Assembly (NCBI GenBank): GCA_031259515.1
Contig: JAIRLK010000338.1
Location: forward strand, 1 to 5,684
DNA length: 5,684 nt
DNA from: Treponema sp.
GTDB lineage: Bacteria; Spirochaetota; Spirochaetia; Treponematales; Breznakiellaceae
Direction: 5' to 3'
The translations under genes and the position numbers were made by a program. The notes beneath the pieces are model-generated. The model was not told the origin of the DNA and ran no database searches. It worked only from the letters and a program-made list of their open reading frames with translations. The stretch's first letter is position 1, and every line of letters begins with the position of its first letter. Of the stretch, positions 1 through 5,605 are shown in pieces.

Positions 1-122
1 TAGGCCATTTTATTTTATAATCTGTCTACTGTTTTATACATTATTCGATATTTTTAAAATATTAGAGCTATTTCCCTGAAAATTTGAATGGATAACGGGT
101 GATACTTTGAATTGCTGAGAGA
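1..122. other. AT-rich intergenic segment without a gene
   Basis: No reading frame here looks like a gene. The segment is clearly richer in A and T than the rest of the window. It contains a perfect consensus -10 hexamer TATAAT at 16-21 on the plus strand, but any -35 would fall outside the window, so a promoter cannot be judged. A 7-bp inverted repeat with a one-base centre lies at 48-62 (ATATTTT, T, AAAATAT); in such AT-rich DNA this may be chance. Together with the structured stretch that follows, this makes a 388-base region without a confident gene. Confidence 0.5.
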
Positions 123-316
123 GTATACCACCACTATTGGTGTTTTGTATACTTTTCCGACAGCCTCAACAGGACTGTATACGCTTCGGGGCCTAAAGGC
201 CCCTCGGCCTCCGCAATGGCTAGCTCAATCGCTGCGCTCCATTCCCACGCCATTGCTCCAGCACATTTGGGCGGCCCTGGTCTTTGCTGCGCAAAGCCCT
301 TATCCGGGCCGCCAAA
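123..316. repeat. Cluster of inverted repeats, probable dispersed structured element
   Basis: Five potential hairpins follow each other closely. (1) GTATAC at 123-128 and 147-152 encloses CACC/GGTG (129-132 and 139-142). (2) ACAGCCT at 160-166 pairs with AGG (171-173) and CTGT (175-178) around a one-base bulge. (3) GGGGCCT at 188-194 pairs with AGGCCCC at 197-203 around two bases. (4) GCAATGGC at 213-220 pairs with GCCATTGC at 249-256. (5) GGCGGCCC at 270-277 pairs with GGGCCGCC at 306-313 and contains an inner hairpin. GTATAC occurs a third time at 177-182. Base composition switches sharply from AT-rich to GC-rich near 180. Such density of palindromes suggests a MITE- or REP-like intergenic repeat, or a structured RNA; which one cannot be told from a single copy. 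No transposase or target-site duplication was recognised. Confidence 0.45.
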
Positions 317-366
317 CCGTCGCATACAGCCGGCACGTTGGGGTTCATGGAGATCAGCCCCTGCAT
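220..366 (-). CDS. Doubtful 48-residue reading frame within the hairpin cluster
   Basis: An ATG at 366-364 opens a 48-residue frame that ends with TAG at 222-220. It begins only 22 bases after the stop of the large membrane-protein gene on the same strand. The bases AAGGA stand just before the ATG, but only two bases separate them, which is short for a ribosome site. The predicted peptide begins MQGLISMNPN and continues with a mixed basic stretch (residues 17-48) that has no signal peptide, membrane segment or known motif. A different minus-strand frame (ATG at 325, stop at 134) overlaps it, and both cross the strong hairpins. The likelier reading is that these frames are by-products of a non-coding repeat. 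It is listed because it is the only small frame here with a start and ribosome-site-like context. Confidence 0.18.
   Translation of the reverse strand: MQGLISMNPNVPAVCDGLAARIRALRSKDQGRPNVLEQWRGNGAQRLS
266..316. repeat. Strong nested hairpin in the left intergenic region
   Basis: The outer arms are 270-277 and 306-313, eight bases with perfect complementarity. They extend to TTTG (266-269) against CAAA (313-316) if one G is bulged. Inside sits CTTTGC (282-287) against GCAAAG (291-296) with a three-base loop. That inner stem extends outward by two more G-C pairs past one mismatch (279-280 with 298-299). Neither side has the T run of an intrinsic terminator. It is therefore better read as the core of a structured repeat or RNA than as the terminator of the neighbouring minus-strand gene. 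Confidence 0.5.
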
Positions 367-388
367 GTTCCTTGACGCAGGCAAGGGG

Positions 389-2461
389 TTATTTTAATAC
401 CGAATCAACCAAGCGCTGAAAATTGGTATCCAGGATTATTTCTTCGTCCTTGAGGGCGGCGGCGTTGATATAATTGACGCCGTTTCGGGACTTGATAACC
501 GGTTCCGCGGGGCTTAAGTCTTCGGGAGGGACGTTCTCCCGCGTAAAGGGCCGGTACACCAGGGACATCTGGTAATTCCCGTCGAGAATTTCCAATTTGG
601 AGGTTTTGGCCGGTGGCCTCAAGGACGCTTCATCCTCGTCGGCGGTCCCGTGTTTTCCCGCACCAGAACCCAGGTCCGAAAGCATGGTAACAAAGGGAGA
701 AACGATTTCCAAATTGGACAGAGGGTTCCCCCCGGCAGATCCGGTTTCGTCTTCGGGCAGGGGGGTAAATTCGATCTCCCGTGCCAGGACGGCGATGTCC
801 TCCCCGGAATAGGGAGTTTCCTGCGCCTCCGAACTCACCGCTCCCGCCGGCCTTCCAGGTTCTTCGAGCTCTTCAATTTCTTCCAGCTCTTCGAGTTCTT
901 CGAGTTCCTCTAATTCTTCGGGAACTTCCTCATTTTCAACCGGATTGGTTTTATAGGGATCATCGTTTGTTACCACATTTCTCTCCTTGCCCGATGTCAA
1001 TTTCTCGATTTCTTTCGTATCCTTCACTCCGGCGGAATTCCGGGTAAAAGCCAGTATCCGTCTGACGGATGCCCCCGGGCGCTTTTCCTGGGGAACCTGG
1101 GTCCAGGTTGCCGTATCCAGGCGCGGCGGATTTTCCAGGAGTCCGCGGGGCACCGCAGGATCCGTCCGGCTAACGGCAGGATTTGCGCCTGTTGTCCGCA
1201 GAACCCGCTTTACGATTTCCTCAACCCGGGCTTCGGTAATAACCGGAGCCGGCGGCGCTTCCGTACCGTTCCTGATAACGGCTGTAAGCCCGGTCCACGC
1301 CTCATCGATCCGGGCGTCAATCTCCGCATCACGGCGCTTCCCGCGCCGGCCTTTGATGCCCCGTTTGATTTCCCTGCGCGCCGCTTCCCGGCGCTGTTCA
1401 AGTTCCCGGCTCCAATCCGCCGGCTCCTTAGAATTATAATATTCTTCAATGAGGGCGGTTTGCAAGCTTTTTATTCGGGCTTGGACGATAGTCATGGTAT
1501 CCTGCCGGAAATTGACAAGCAGGAAGACCGTCAGATAGGTGGTACAAAAGAAGGAAACCATCAGAATGATCCGCAGGGCCTGGGGGAAAAAAATAAAAGC
1601 CCCCTCCACCAGGCGGCCAACGTAAAGTCCCTGAGCGGTACGGGAAGAAATCAGAGCCGGCGCCGTACCGGCTTCCGCCGGATTCAGGGGGGTAAGATGC
1701 AAAAGCTGAAGCCGCCATAGAGAAGCAACGGCGGTGAGGATCGCCTCCCTGCCGGTATCGGGAAGCCCCAGGATGATGCCTGCGGGAGAGCGGAGTACAG
1801 CCGCCTTCTCCCCGGCGCCGATGCGCCCCTGGGTAACCAGATGTTCGGACACCGCCTCTATAGAGAGGGAAAAAAGGGCGATTCCCCGGTAAACATCAGA
1901 AGCGTCGTAAAAGGGCAGGGAAAAAATAAGCCCCCCTCCCTTCTCATCTGGAATTATCCGGGATTCCCCCCCGGGTGGAACGGCAAGGATTTCAAAGGGC
2001 AACTCTTCCGCGCCGCTATTGTAATTACGGTACAAAGCACGGCCCCCGGTTTGCCCACGTATATCCTGGCTATAGGTTGAGTAGTGAATCCGGACGCCCT
2101 CCGGGTCAATAAACCGCACCCCCCGCAGTCCCCGGTGGGTCTCCACAAGAAGGCCGTACAGCCGGGAACGTTCCAGGATGTCCCCGGCGCTCTGATTCGG
2201 CAGGAAACTACGCCGCACCGCCGGTTCCCTCAAGGTTGCGGAGAAGCGGTTCTGGAGTTCCCATAAAAAATCCTCAAAGGTCATCGTATCCTGCCCGATC
2301 TCCCGGCTTACCGGCTTACTAACAGAAGGATTATAGAATCCATCCGCGGCGGGATCGAAAAAGCTGTAGACCAGCGCAATGAAGACGGCAAAGAGGGCTA
2401 TGGCCGCGACAAGGCTTATCAATACTTTATTCGATACCGGCACACTCAGGTTCCCTCTCAT
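389..2461 (-). CDS. Two-pass membrane protein with Cache-like extracytoplasmic domain and long acidic tail
   Basis: The predicted product has 690 residues and I do not recognise it as a named protein. A hydrophobic segment spans residues 13-35 and a second spans about 295-318, so residues 36-294 should face outward. That part resembles a double Cache sensor fold: residues 115-130 (RFIDPEGVRIHYST region) and 192-208 fit its typical strands, and 219-233 fits a second subdomain. This is pattern reading, not a search result. The cytoplasmic half begins with a helical, strongly basic stretch (about 346-380), passes through a Pro-, Glu- and Thr-rich linker, contains a Glu-Glu-Leu repeat at 515-534, and ends in a more ordered-looking block (about 619-690). 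No HAMP, kinase, GGDEF, chemotaxis or phosphatase motif is visible. ATG at 2461 has almost no ribosome site; GTG at 2443 (residue 7) has AGAGGG nine bases upstream and is a credible alternative start giving 684 residues. It is divergent from hflX. It may sense an external ligand or act as an envelope scaffold. Confidence 0.88.
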   Translation of the reverse strand: MRGNLSVPVSNKVLISLVAAIALFAVFIALVYSFFDPAADGFYNPSVSKPVSREIGQDTMTFEDFLWELQNRFSATLREPAVRRSFLPNQSAGDILERSRLYGLLVETHRGLRGVRFIDPEGVRIHYSTYSQDIRGQTGGRALYRNYNSGAEELPFEILAVPPGGESRIIPDEKGGGLIFSLPFYDASDVYRGIALFSLSIEAVSEHLVTQGRIGAGEKAAVLRSPAGIILGLPDTGREAILTAVASLWRLQLLHLTPLNPAEAGTAPALISSRTAQGLYVGRLVEGAFIFFPQALRIILMVSFFCTTYLTVFLLVNFRQDTMTIVQARIKSLQTALIEEYYNSKEPADWSRELEQRREAARREIKRGIKGRRGKRRDAEIDARIDEAWTGLTAVIRNGTEAPPAPVITEARVEEIVKRVLRTTGANPAVSRTDPAVPRGLLENPPRLDTATWTQVPQEKRPGASVRRILAFTRNSAGVKDTKEIEKLTSGKERNVVTNDDPYKTNPVENEEVPEELEELEELEELEEIEELEEPGRPAGAVSSEAQETPYSGEDIAVLAREIEFTPLPEDETGSAGGNPLSNLEIVSPFVTMLSDLGSGAGKHGTADEDEASLRPPAKTSKLEILDGNYQMSLVYRPFTRENVPPEDLSPAEPVIKSRNGVNYINAAALKDEEIILDTNFQRLVDSVLK
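860..919 (-). repeat. In-frame Glu-Glu-Leu triplet repeat in the membrane protein
   Basis: Twenty codons read as Glu-Glu-Leu units (one Leu replaced by Ile), residues 515-534 of the membrane protein. At DNA level this is a 9-base period, but codons vary (GAA/GAG for Glu; TTA, CTC, CTG for Leu), so the array has either drifted or been kept for its protein sequence. The peptide could form a highly acidic helix. Runs of this type often vary in unit number between strains; that is inference here. Confidence 0.85.
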
Positions 2462-2539
2462 TCCACGATAGTTTCACAGGATATATCCTCTTATCGGCGT
2501 TTAGACTAACTATCGTTAATCGGTTAGACTGAAAGGTAT
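2462..2539. promoter_or_regulatory. Divergent intergenic control region with symmetric elements
   Basis: This 78-base spacer separates the minus-strand membrane-protein gene from plus-strand hflX, so both promoters should lie in or near it. It holds a 9-bp perfect inverted repeat (ACGATAGTT at 2465-2473, AACTATCGT at 2508-2516), a 12-bp perfect palindrome AGGATATATCCT at 2478-2489, and a direct repeat TTAGACT at 2501-2507 and 2524-2530, 23 bases apart. A weak minus-strand promoter can be drawn (TTAACG at 2519-2514, 18-base spacer, GATAAG at 2495-2490, each 4 of 6 to consensus). I found no convincing plus-strand promoter. The symmetry would suit a shared operator for a dimeric regulator, but no regulator gene lies in the window. 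Confidence 0.4.
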
Positions 2540-3694
2540 ATGAAACAACTCATTGATAACCGGGAAAAGCCCAAAAGGGCGTTGCTGGTGGGTATTAGGG
2601 ATGAAAAGATCTCCCCGGAGGAGTCCGATTCTCTGGTTGCGGAACTCGCGGGCCTAGCGGACACCCTTGGATTAGAGATAGCCGGACAGGAAACGGTACG
2701 GGTACGGGAGCATACGAGTCAATTTGGGATGGGATCGGGGAAGGCCCGGGAAATCGCGGAAAAGGCGGCGGAGTTAGGGGTGGACTGCGTTGTTTTTGAC
2801 CGGGATATCAGCCCGTCCCTCCAGCGGAACTGGGAAAAGCTGACGGGTATAGCCGCCGTGGACCGCCAGGAACTCATTATCAGGATATTCTCTCAACGGG
2901 CCAGGACCAGGGAAGCGGAACTCCAGGTCGCCCTGGCGGAACAGACCTATTCCCTGCCCCGGTTAAGCCACAAGTACCTAGACCTTTCCCGTCAGCGGGG
3001 AGGCCGCTATGGGACCAAAGGCTCCGGAGAGACCCGGCTGGAAACGGACAGGCGGCTGGCGTTACGGCGCATACAGCGGCTTAGGGAAGAATTGGCGGAG
3101 GTCCGCAAACAGCGGGCGGTCCAGCGGAATAAGCGGCGGAAGGCCGGTATCCCCTCCTGCGCCCTGGTGGGGTATACCAACGCGGGAAAATCGTCCCTCC
3201 TCAATGCCCTAACCCTTCCGGGAGAAGCCGCTCCCGGCGAGGGCGTCCTGGTGGAGGATAAACTTTTCGCGACCCTGGACCCCACCGTGCGGCGTATGAA
3301 AACCGGCGGCGGGAAGCCTATCCTCCTCATTGATACGGTGGGTTTCATACGCCGCCTTCCCCATGACCTGGTGGACGCCTTCCGCGCCACCCTGGAAGAA
3401 GTTTCCCTGGCGGACATCCTCATTCACGTCCTGGACGCTTCGGACCCTGAAGCGGACCGGTACTACGAAACCACCACGTCCGTACTGAGGGACCTGGAAG
3501 CGGACCGGCATCCCATGCTCGTCGTGCTCAACAAGATTGACAAGCTGGATGCCGGGCCGAACGGCCTTGGGGAACTTCAGAGCCGGTATCCCGGCAGTAT
3601 ACCTGTTTCAACCAGGGACCGCAGGGGGCTTGATGAACTGGTCCGGCGCGTAGAAACTGATACAGCGAGGCTGTTCCAAACCTCATTTTCCTGA
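2540..3694 (+). CDS. hflX: Ribosome-associated GTPase HflX
   Basis: The 384-residue product is an HflX-family GTPase of the Obg-HflX group. HflX binds the 50S subunit and, in known bacteria, splits stalled or hibernating 70S ribosomes under stress. The N-terminal HflX domain covers about residues 12-150, followed by the family's Gly-rich connector with GSGETRLETDRR (161-172) and a coiled helix. The GTPase domain shows G1 GYTNAGKSS (211-219), G2 FATLDPT (243-249), G3 DTVGFI (265-270), G4 NKID (331-334) and a G5-like STR (357-359). The protein stops soon after G5, whereas E. coli HflX has 426 residues, so the small C-terminal domain is absent or minimal. ATG 2540 has GAAAGG at 2531-2536, only three bases away; no better start is near. 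It is first in a likely operon: the nitroreductase gene begins within 20 bases of its stop. Confidence 0.97.
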   Translation: MKQLIDNREKPKRALLVGIRDEKISPEESDSLVAELAGLADTLGLEIAGQETVRVREHTSQFGMGSGKAREIAEKAAELGVDCVVFDRDISPSLQRNWEKLTGIAAVDRQELIIRIFSQRARTREAELQVALAEQTYSLPRLSHKYLDLSRQRGGRYGTKGSGETRLETDRRLALRRIQRLREELAEVRKQRAVQRNKRRKAGIPSCALVGYTNAGKSSLLNALTLPGEAAPGEGVLVEDKLFATLDPTVRRMKTGGGKPILLIDTVGFIRRLPHDLVDAFRATLEEVSLADILIHVLDASDPEADRYYETTTSVLRDLEADRHPMLVVLNKIDKLDAGPNGLGELQSRYPGSIPVSTRDRRGLDELVRRVETDTARLFQTSFS

Positions 3695-3711
3695 TACAGA
3701 GGAGGCAGATG

Positions 3712-4239
3712 ATGAATTTCGATGTTCTTTCGGCAAAACGGTATTCGGTACGGAAGTTCAAACAGGTTCCGGTGGAACCGGAAAAACTTGCGCGTATTCT
3801 GGAGGCTGGACGTAACGCTCCTACCGCGGCCAATAAGCAGCCCCAGCGTATCCTGGTAGTTACCCGGGAAGAGGGCCTTGCAAAGATAGATCGCGCTACG
3901 CCCTGCCGCTTTGGGGCGCCCCTGGTTCTGATCATCTGTTTTGACAAGAACGAATGCTGGGTCCGTAAATTCGACGGCGAACATAGCGGCTGGGTGGACG
4001 CCAGCATCGTTACTACCCAGATGATGCTCCAGGCGGAGGACCTGGGGCTCGGCTCCACCTGGGTGATGCACTTTGACCCTGCCGTTGCGCGGGAAGCGTT
4101 CTCCCTGCCGGAAAACCTCGTGCCGGCGGCAATGCTGGTAATGGGATACCCCGCTCCGGATGCCGCCCCCGCAAACCAGCACGCCCTGCGGCATCCCCTG
4201 GAGAAGATCGTCTATTTTGAGGAACTCCCCACGGCATGA
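3712..4239 (+). CDS. Nitroreductase-family FMN-dependent oxidoreductase
   Basis: The 175-residue product (176 if the ATG at 3709 is used) belongs to the short nitroreductase-like flavoproteins, which bind FMN as dimers and reduce substrates with NAD(P)H. Counting from ATG 3709, RYSVRKFK at 11-18 is the N-terminal FMN-phosphate motif, NAPTAANKQP at 36-45 is the second FMN-contact region, and the helix at 97-119 (DASIVTTQMM to LGLGSTWV) and MGYP at 145-148 are typical family landmarks. The natural substrate cannot be read from sequence. Two ATGs are adjacent; the strong ribosome site AGAGGAGG at 3698-3705 lies six bases from the second and three from the first, so the second (3712) is preferred. 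It follows hflX closely and precedes the sirtuin gene by seven bases, suggesting co-transcription and coupled translation. Confidence 0.93.
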   Translation: MNFDVLSAKRYSVRKFKQVPVEPEKLARILEAGRNAPTAANKQPQRILVVTREEGLAKIDRATPCRFGAPLVLIICFDKNECWVRKFDGEHSGWVDASIVTTQMMLQAEDLGLGSTWVMHFDPAVAREAFSLPENLVPAAMLVMGYPAPDAAPANQHALRHPLEKIVYFEELPTA

Positions 4240-4246
4240 TGAAGCC

Positions 4247-5020
4247 ATGACCGCCGCCGCGCTCCTCCGCCTTATCGCCGCGTCCCGCCATTGCGCGGCC
4301 CTGACCGGGGCGGGGGTAAGCGTCCTTTCAGGTCTACGGGACTTCCGGGGAAAGAACGGCCTCTATAAGAATCCGGATACGGACTTTCCCCCGGAACTGA
4401 TGTTCGATATGGCCTGGTTCGAGAAGGACCCTTCCCGGTTCTACCGGTACGCCGGTCCCGTGGTGTATACGGTCCATGAAAAGGAGCCTTCGGCGGTACA
4501 TACCGTTCTGGCGGAGATGGAACAGCGGGGTCTCCTTAAAGGGGTGATCACCCAGAATATAGACATGCTCCATCACAAGGCGGGAAGCCGCCGGGTAATT
4601 GAGGTACACGGTTCGCCCCGTATGCATTACTGTCTCCGCTGTCCGGGCATTAGGATGAGGTATGAAGAAGCCTCCGCCCTGGTGAGGGCCGGCGGTATGC
4701 CCCGTTGCCCGTGCTGCGGACGGGTCCTGAAACCGGCGATAACCTTTTTTGGGGAAGCCCTTCCTCTGGATGCCCGGCTGGAAGCGGAAACCCTGGCCCA
4801 GGATGCGGACCTGTTGCTTGTTCTGGGGACCAGCCTGACGGTGCGCCCCGCCGCGGACATCCCCCATACCACCCTCCGCTGCGGGGGCGCCCTGGCCATA
4901 GTCAACGAAACGCCCACTTCCCTGGACGGGAACGCGATCTTCCGGGCGGAAGATTTGGGGGAGGTCTTTGGGGAACTGGGGGAACTTCTTAGGGACGGTG
5001 CTTCCCCTGAGTTTTCTTGA
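4247..5020 (+). CDS. SIR2-family NAD-dependent protein deacylase (sirtuin)
   Basis: From ATG 4247 the product has 257 residues, a usual bacterial sirtuin size. Sirtuins remove acetyl or other acyl groups from protein lysines, using NAD and releasing nicotinamide and O-acyl-ADP-ribose. All hallmarks are present: GAGVSVLSGLRDFRG (21-35) for NAD binding, TQNID (102-106), the catalytic His in HGS (121), zinc ligands Cys129/Cys132 and Cys154/Cys157, FFGEALP (167-173), GTSLTVRPAA (194-203) and VNE (219-221). The Arg before DFRG replaces the common Pro, a mild variation. The frame is open back to ATG 4160 inside the nitroreductase gene, but the family's N-terminus fits 4247. That start has only a weak ribosome site (GAAG) and lies seven bases after the upstream stop, as in coupled translation. 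It resembles cobB-type enzymes; acyl preference is not predictable. Its 3' end overlaps the opposing thioesterase gene by 32 bases. Confidence 0.95.
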   Translation: MTAAALLRLIAASRHCAALTGAGVSVLSGLRDFRGKNGLYKNPDTDFPPELMFDMAWFEKDPSRFYRYAGPVVYTVHEKEPSAVHTVLAEMEQRGLLKGVITQNIDMLHHKAGSRRVIEVHGSPRMHYCLRCPGIRMRYEEASALVRAGGMPRCPCCGRVLKPAITFFGEALPLDARLEAETLAQDADLLLVLGTSLTVRPAADIPHTTLRCGGALAIVNETPTSLDGNAIFRAEDLGEVFGELGELLRDGASPEFS

Positions 5021-5393
5021 GAAACTTTTCGTTCTCTACGATGAACCGTTCGTGGGCGCCTTCGCCGATTTTACCGGCCTCGTCCCAGGCTTCCACCCGG
5101 AAAAGGAGGCGGCGTCCGTTTATTTCCAACAGTTCCCCGGTGGCCCGGACGGTCATGCCCGGCGGCGTGGCGGCCAGATGCTTCACGTTGACTTCCGTAC
5201 CCACGGTGGAAAATCCCGCCGGAAGGGACGGGTCCGCCGCGGCGACGGAAGCGGCTTCCATGAGGGCGATCATGGAGGGGGTAGCGTAGACCGGAAGCCC
5301 GCCGGATCCCCAGGATTCGGCGGTATTGCCGGCGGTAACAGCTTCGTGTAATTCGCCCTTCATGCCGGGCGCAAGCAGCGTAATAACGTCCAT
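4989..5393 (-). CDS. FlK-like hotdog-fold acyl-CoA thioesterase
   Basis: The 134-residue product matches the pattern of fluoroacetyl-CoA thioesterase FlK (139 residues) from memory of that protein. With a constant offset of four, the FlK catalytic Thr42, Glu50 and His76 correspond to Thr38, Glu46 and His72 here, and FlK Gly69 and Arg120 correspond to Gly65 and Arg116. The segments VYATPSMIALMEAA (35-48), KHLAATPPGM (71-80) and GAHERF (112-117) are typical. The two lid phenylalanines of FlK (33 and 36) are glycines here (29, 32), so fluoroacetate specificity is not expected; the enzyme probably hydrolyses a small acyl-CoA in the cytoplasm. ATG 5393 has only AGGT eleven bases upstream; Met11 is a weaker alternative because the preceding residues fit the family. 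The gene is convergent with the sirtuin gene and overlaps it by 32 bases with no terminator between them. Read-through from the tRNA upstream should be limited by the terminator at 5451-5483. Confidence 0.88.
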   Translation of the reverse strand: MDVITLLAPGMKGELHEAVTAGNTAESWGSGGLPVYATPSMIALMEAASVAAADPSLPAGFSTVGTEVNVKHLAATPPGMTVRATGELLEINGRRLLFRVEAWDEAGKIGEGAHERFIVENEKFLKKTQGKHRP

Positions 5394-5450
5394 GGCCGTA
5401 TCATACCTATTTTGAGGGGCAGGGCAAAGCCCCAGGAACGCTTAGCGCAT

Positions 5451-5483
5451 AAAAAAAGTCCATTCTTTACAGAACGGACTTTT
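5451..5483 (-). terminator. Intrinsic terminator of tRNA-Asp
   Basis: Read on the minus strand, AAAAGTCC (5483-5476) pairs with GGACTTTT (5461-5454), followed inward by a G-U pair and TTCT against AGAA, closing a GTAA loop, which is a GNRA tetraloop. The descending arm runs into seven T residues (5457-5451). On the plus strand the G-U pair becomes an A-C mismatch, so the structure is best formed by minus-strand RNA. It begins seven bases after the tRNA 3' end and lies 57 bases before the thioesterase start. Confidence 0.93.
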
Positions 5484-5489
5484 ACCTTA

Positions 5490-5564
5490 CGGGAGCGACG
5501 GGGCTTGAACCCGCGATCTCCGGCTTGACAGGCCAGCGTGATAAACCAGCTTCACTACGCCCCC
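5490..5564 (-). tRNA. tRNA-Asp (anticodon GTC)
   Basis: The 75-base molecule folds into a full cloverleaf. The acceptor stem is GGGGGCG with CGCTCCC, including one G-U pair at the fourth position. The D stem is GTGA/TCAC with the GG pair in its loop. The anticodon stem CTGGC/GCCGG (one U-G pair) holds the loop CTGTCAA, giving anticodon GTC. The variable loop has five bases, and the T arm has stem GCGGG/CCCGT with loop TTCAAGC. The discriminator base is G, as expected for aspartate tRNA. The CCA end is not encoded: the next bases are TAA. It reads as a single-gene unit with its own promoter and terminator. Confidence 0.96.
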
Positions 5565-5576
5565 CAAAGTTTTTTA

Positions 5577-5605
5577 AGCATACCGGAAACAAAACTAACT
5601 GTCAA
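5577..5605 (-). promoter_or_regulatory. Sigma-70-type promoter of tRNA-Asp
   Basis: On the minus strand a perfect -35 TTGACA (5605-5600) and a -10 TATGCT (5582-5577, 4 of 6 to consensus) are separated by exactly 17 bases. Transcription would start near 5570, about six bases before the tRNA 5' end. An A/T block AAAAATTTTT at 5627-5636 and other A/T-rich bases lie upstream of the -35 and could help RNA polymerase binding. The -35 overlaps the 8-bp palindrome AACCGGTT (5604-5611). Confidence 0.85.

Noticed and set aside
123..182. Three GTATAC copies as a CRISPR-like array
   Set aside because: The units are 6 bases with unequal spacing of 24 and 30 and no conserved longer repeat.
112..375. An 87-residue plus-strand frame in the left intergenic region
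   Set aside because: It crosses all the hairpins, has no clear ribosome site and shows no protein-like pattern.
340..388. Possible terminator for the membrane-protein gene (CCTTG/CAAGG and CCTGC/GCAGG near its stop)
   Set aside because: The two short stems compete with each other and no T run follows on the minus strand.
987..1439. A 150-residue plus-strand open frame inside the membrane-protein gene
   Set aside because: It is antisense to a long coding region, has no ribosome site, and is full of Arg, Ser and Pro as in shadow frames.
4160..4246. A longer sirtuin beginning at ATG 4160
   Set aside because: It would overlap the nitroreductase gene by 80 bases, has no ribosome site, and adds residues before the normal sirtuin N-terminus.
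3577..4248. A 223-residue open frame on the minus strand over the hflX end and nitroreductase gene
   Set aside because: It lies opposite two well-supported genes, lacks family motifs, and its composition is what GC-rich codon bias yields on the opposite strand.
5416..5433. GGGGC/GCCCC inverted repeat upstream of the thioesterase gene, as riboswitch or terminator
   Set aside because: It is only 5 bp with no T run and no conserved riboswitch features; the strong hairpin at 5451-5483 already explains termination.
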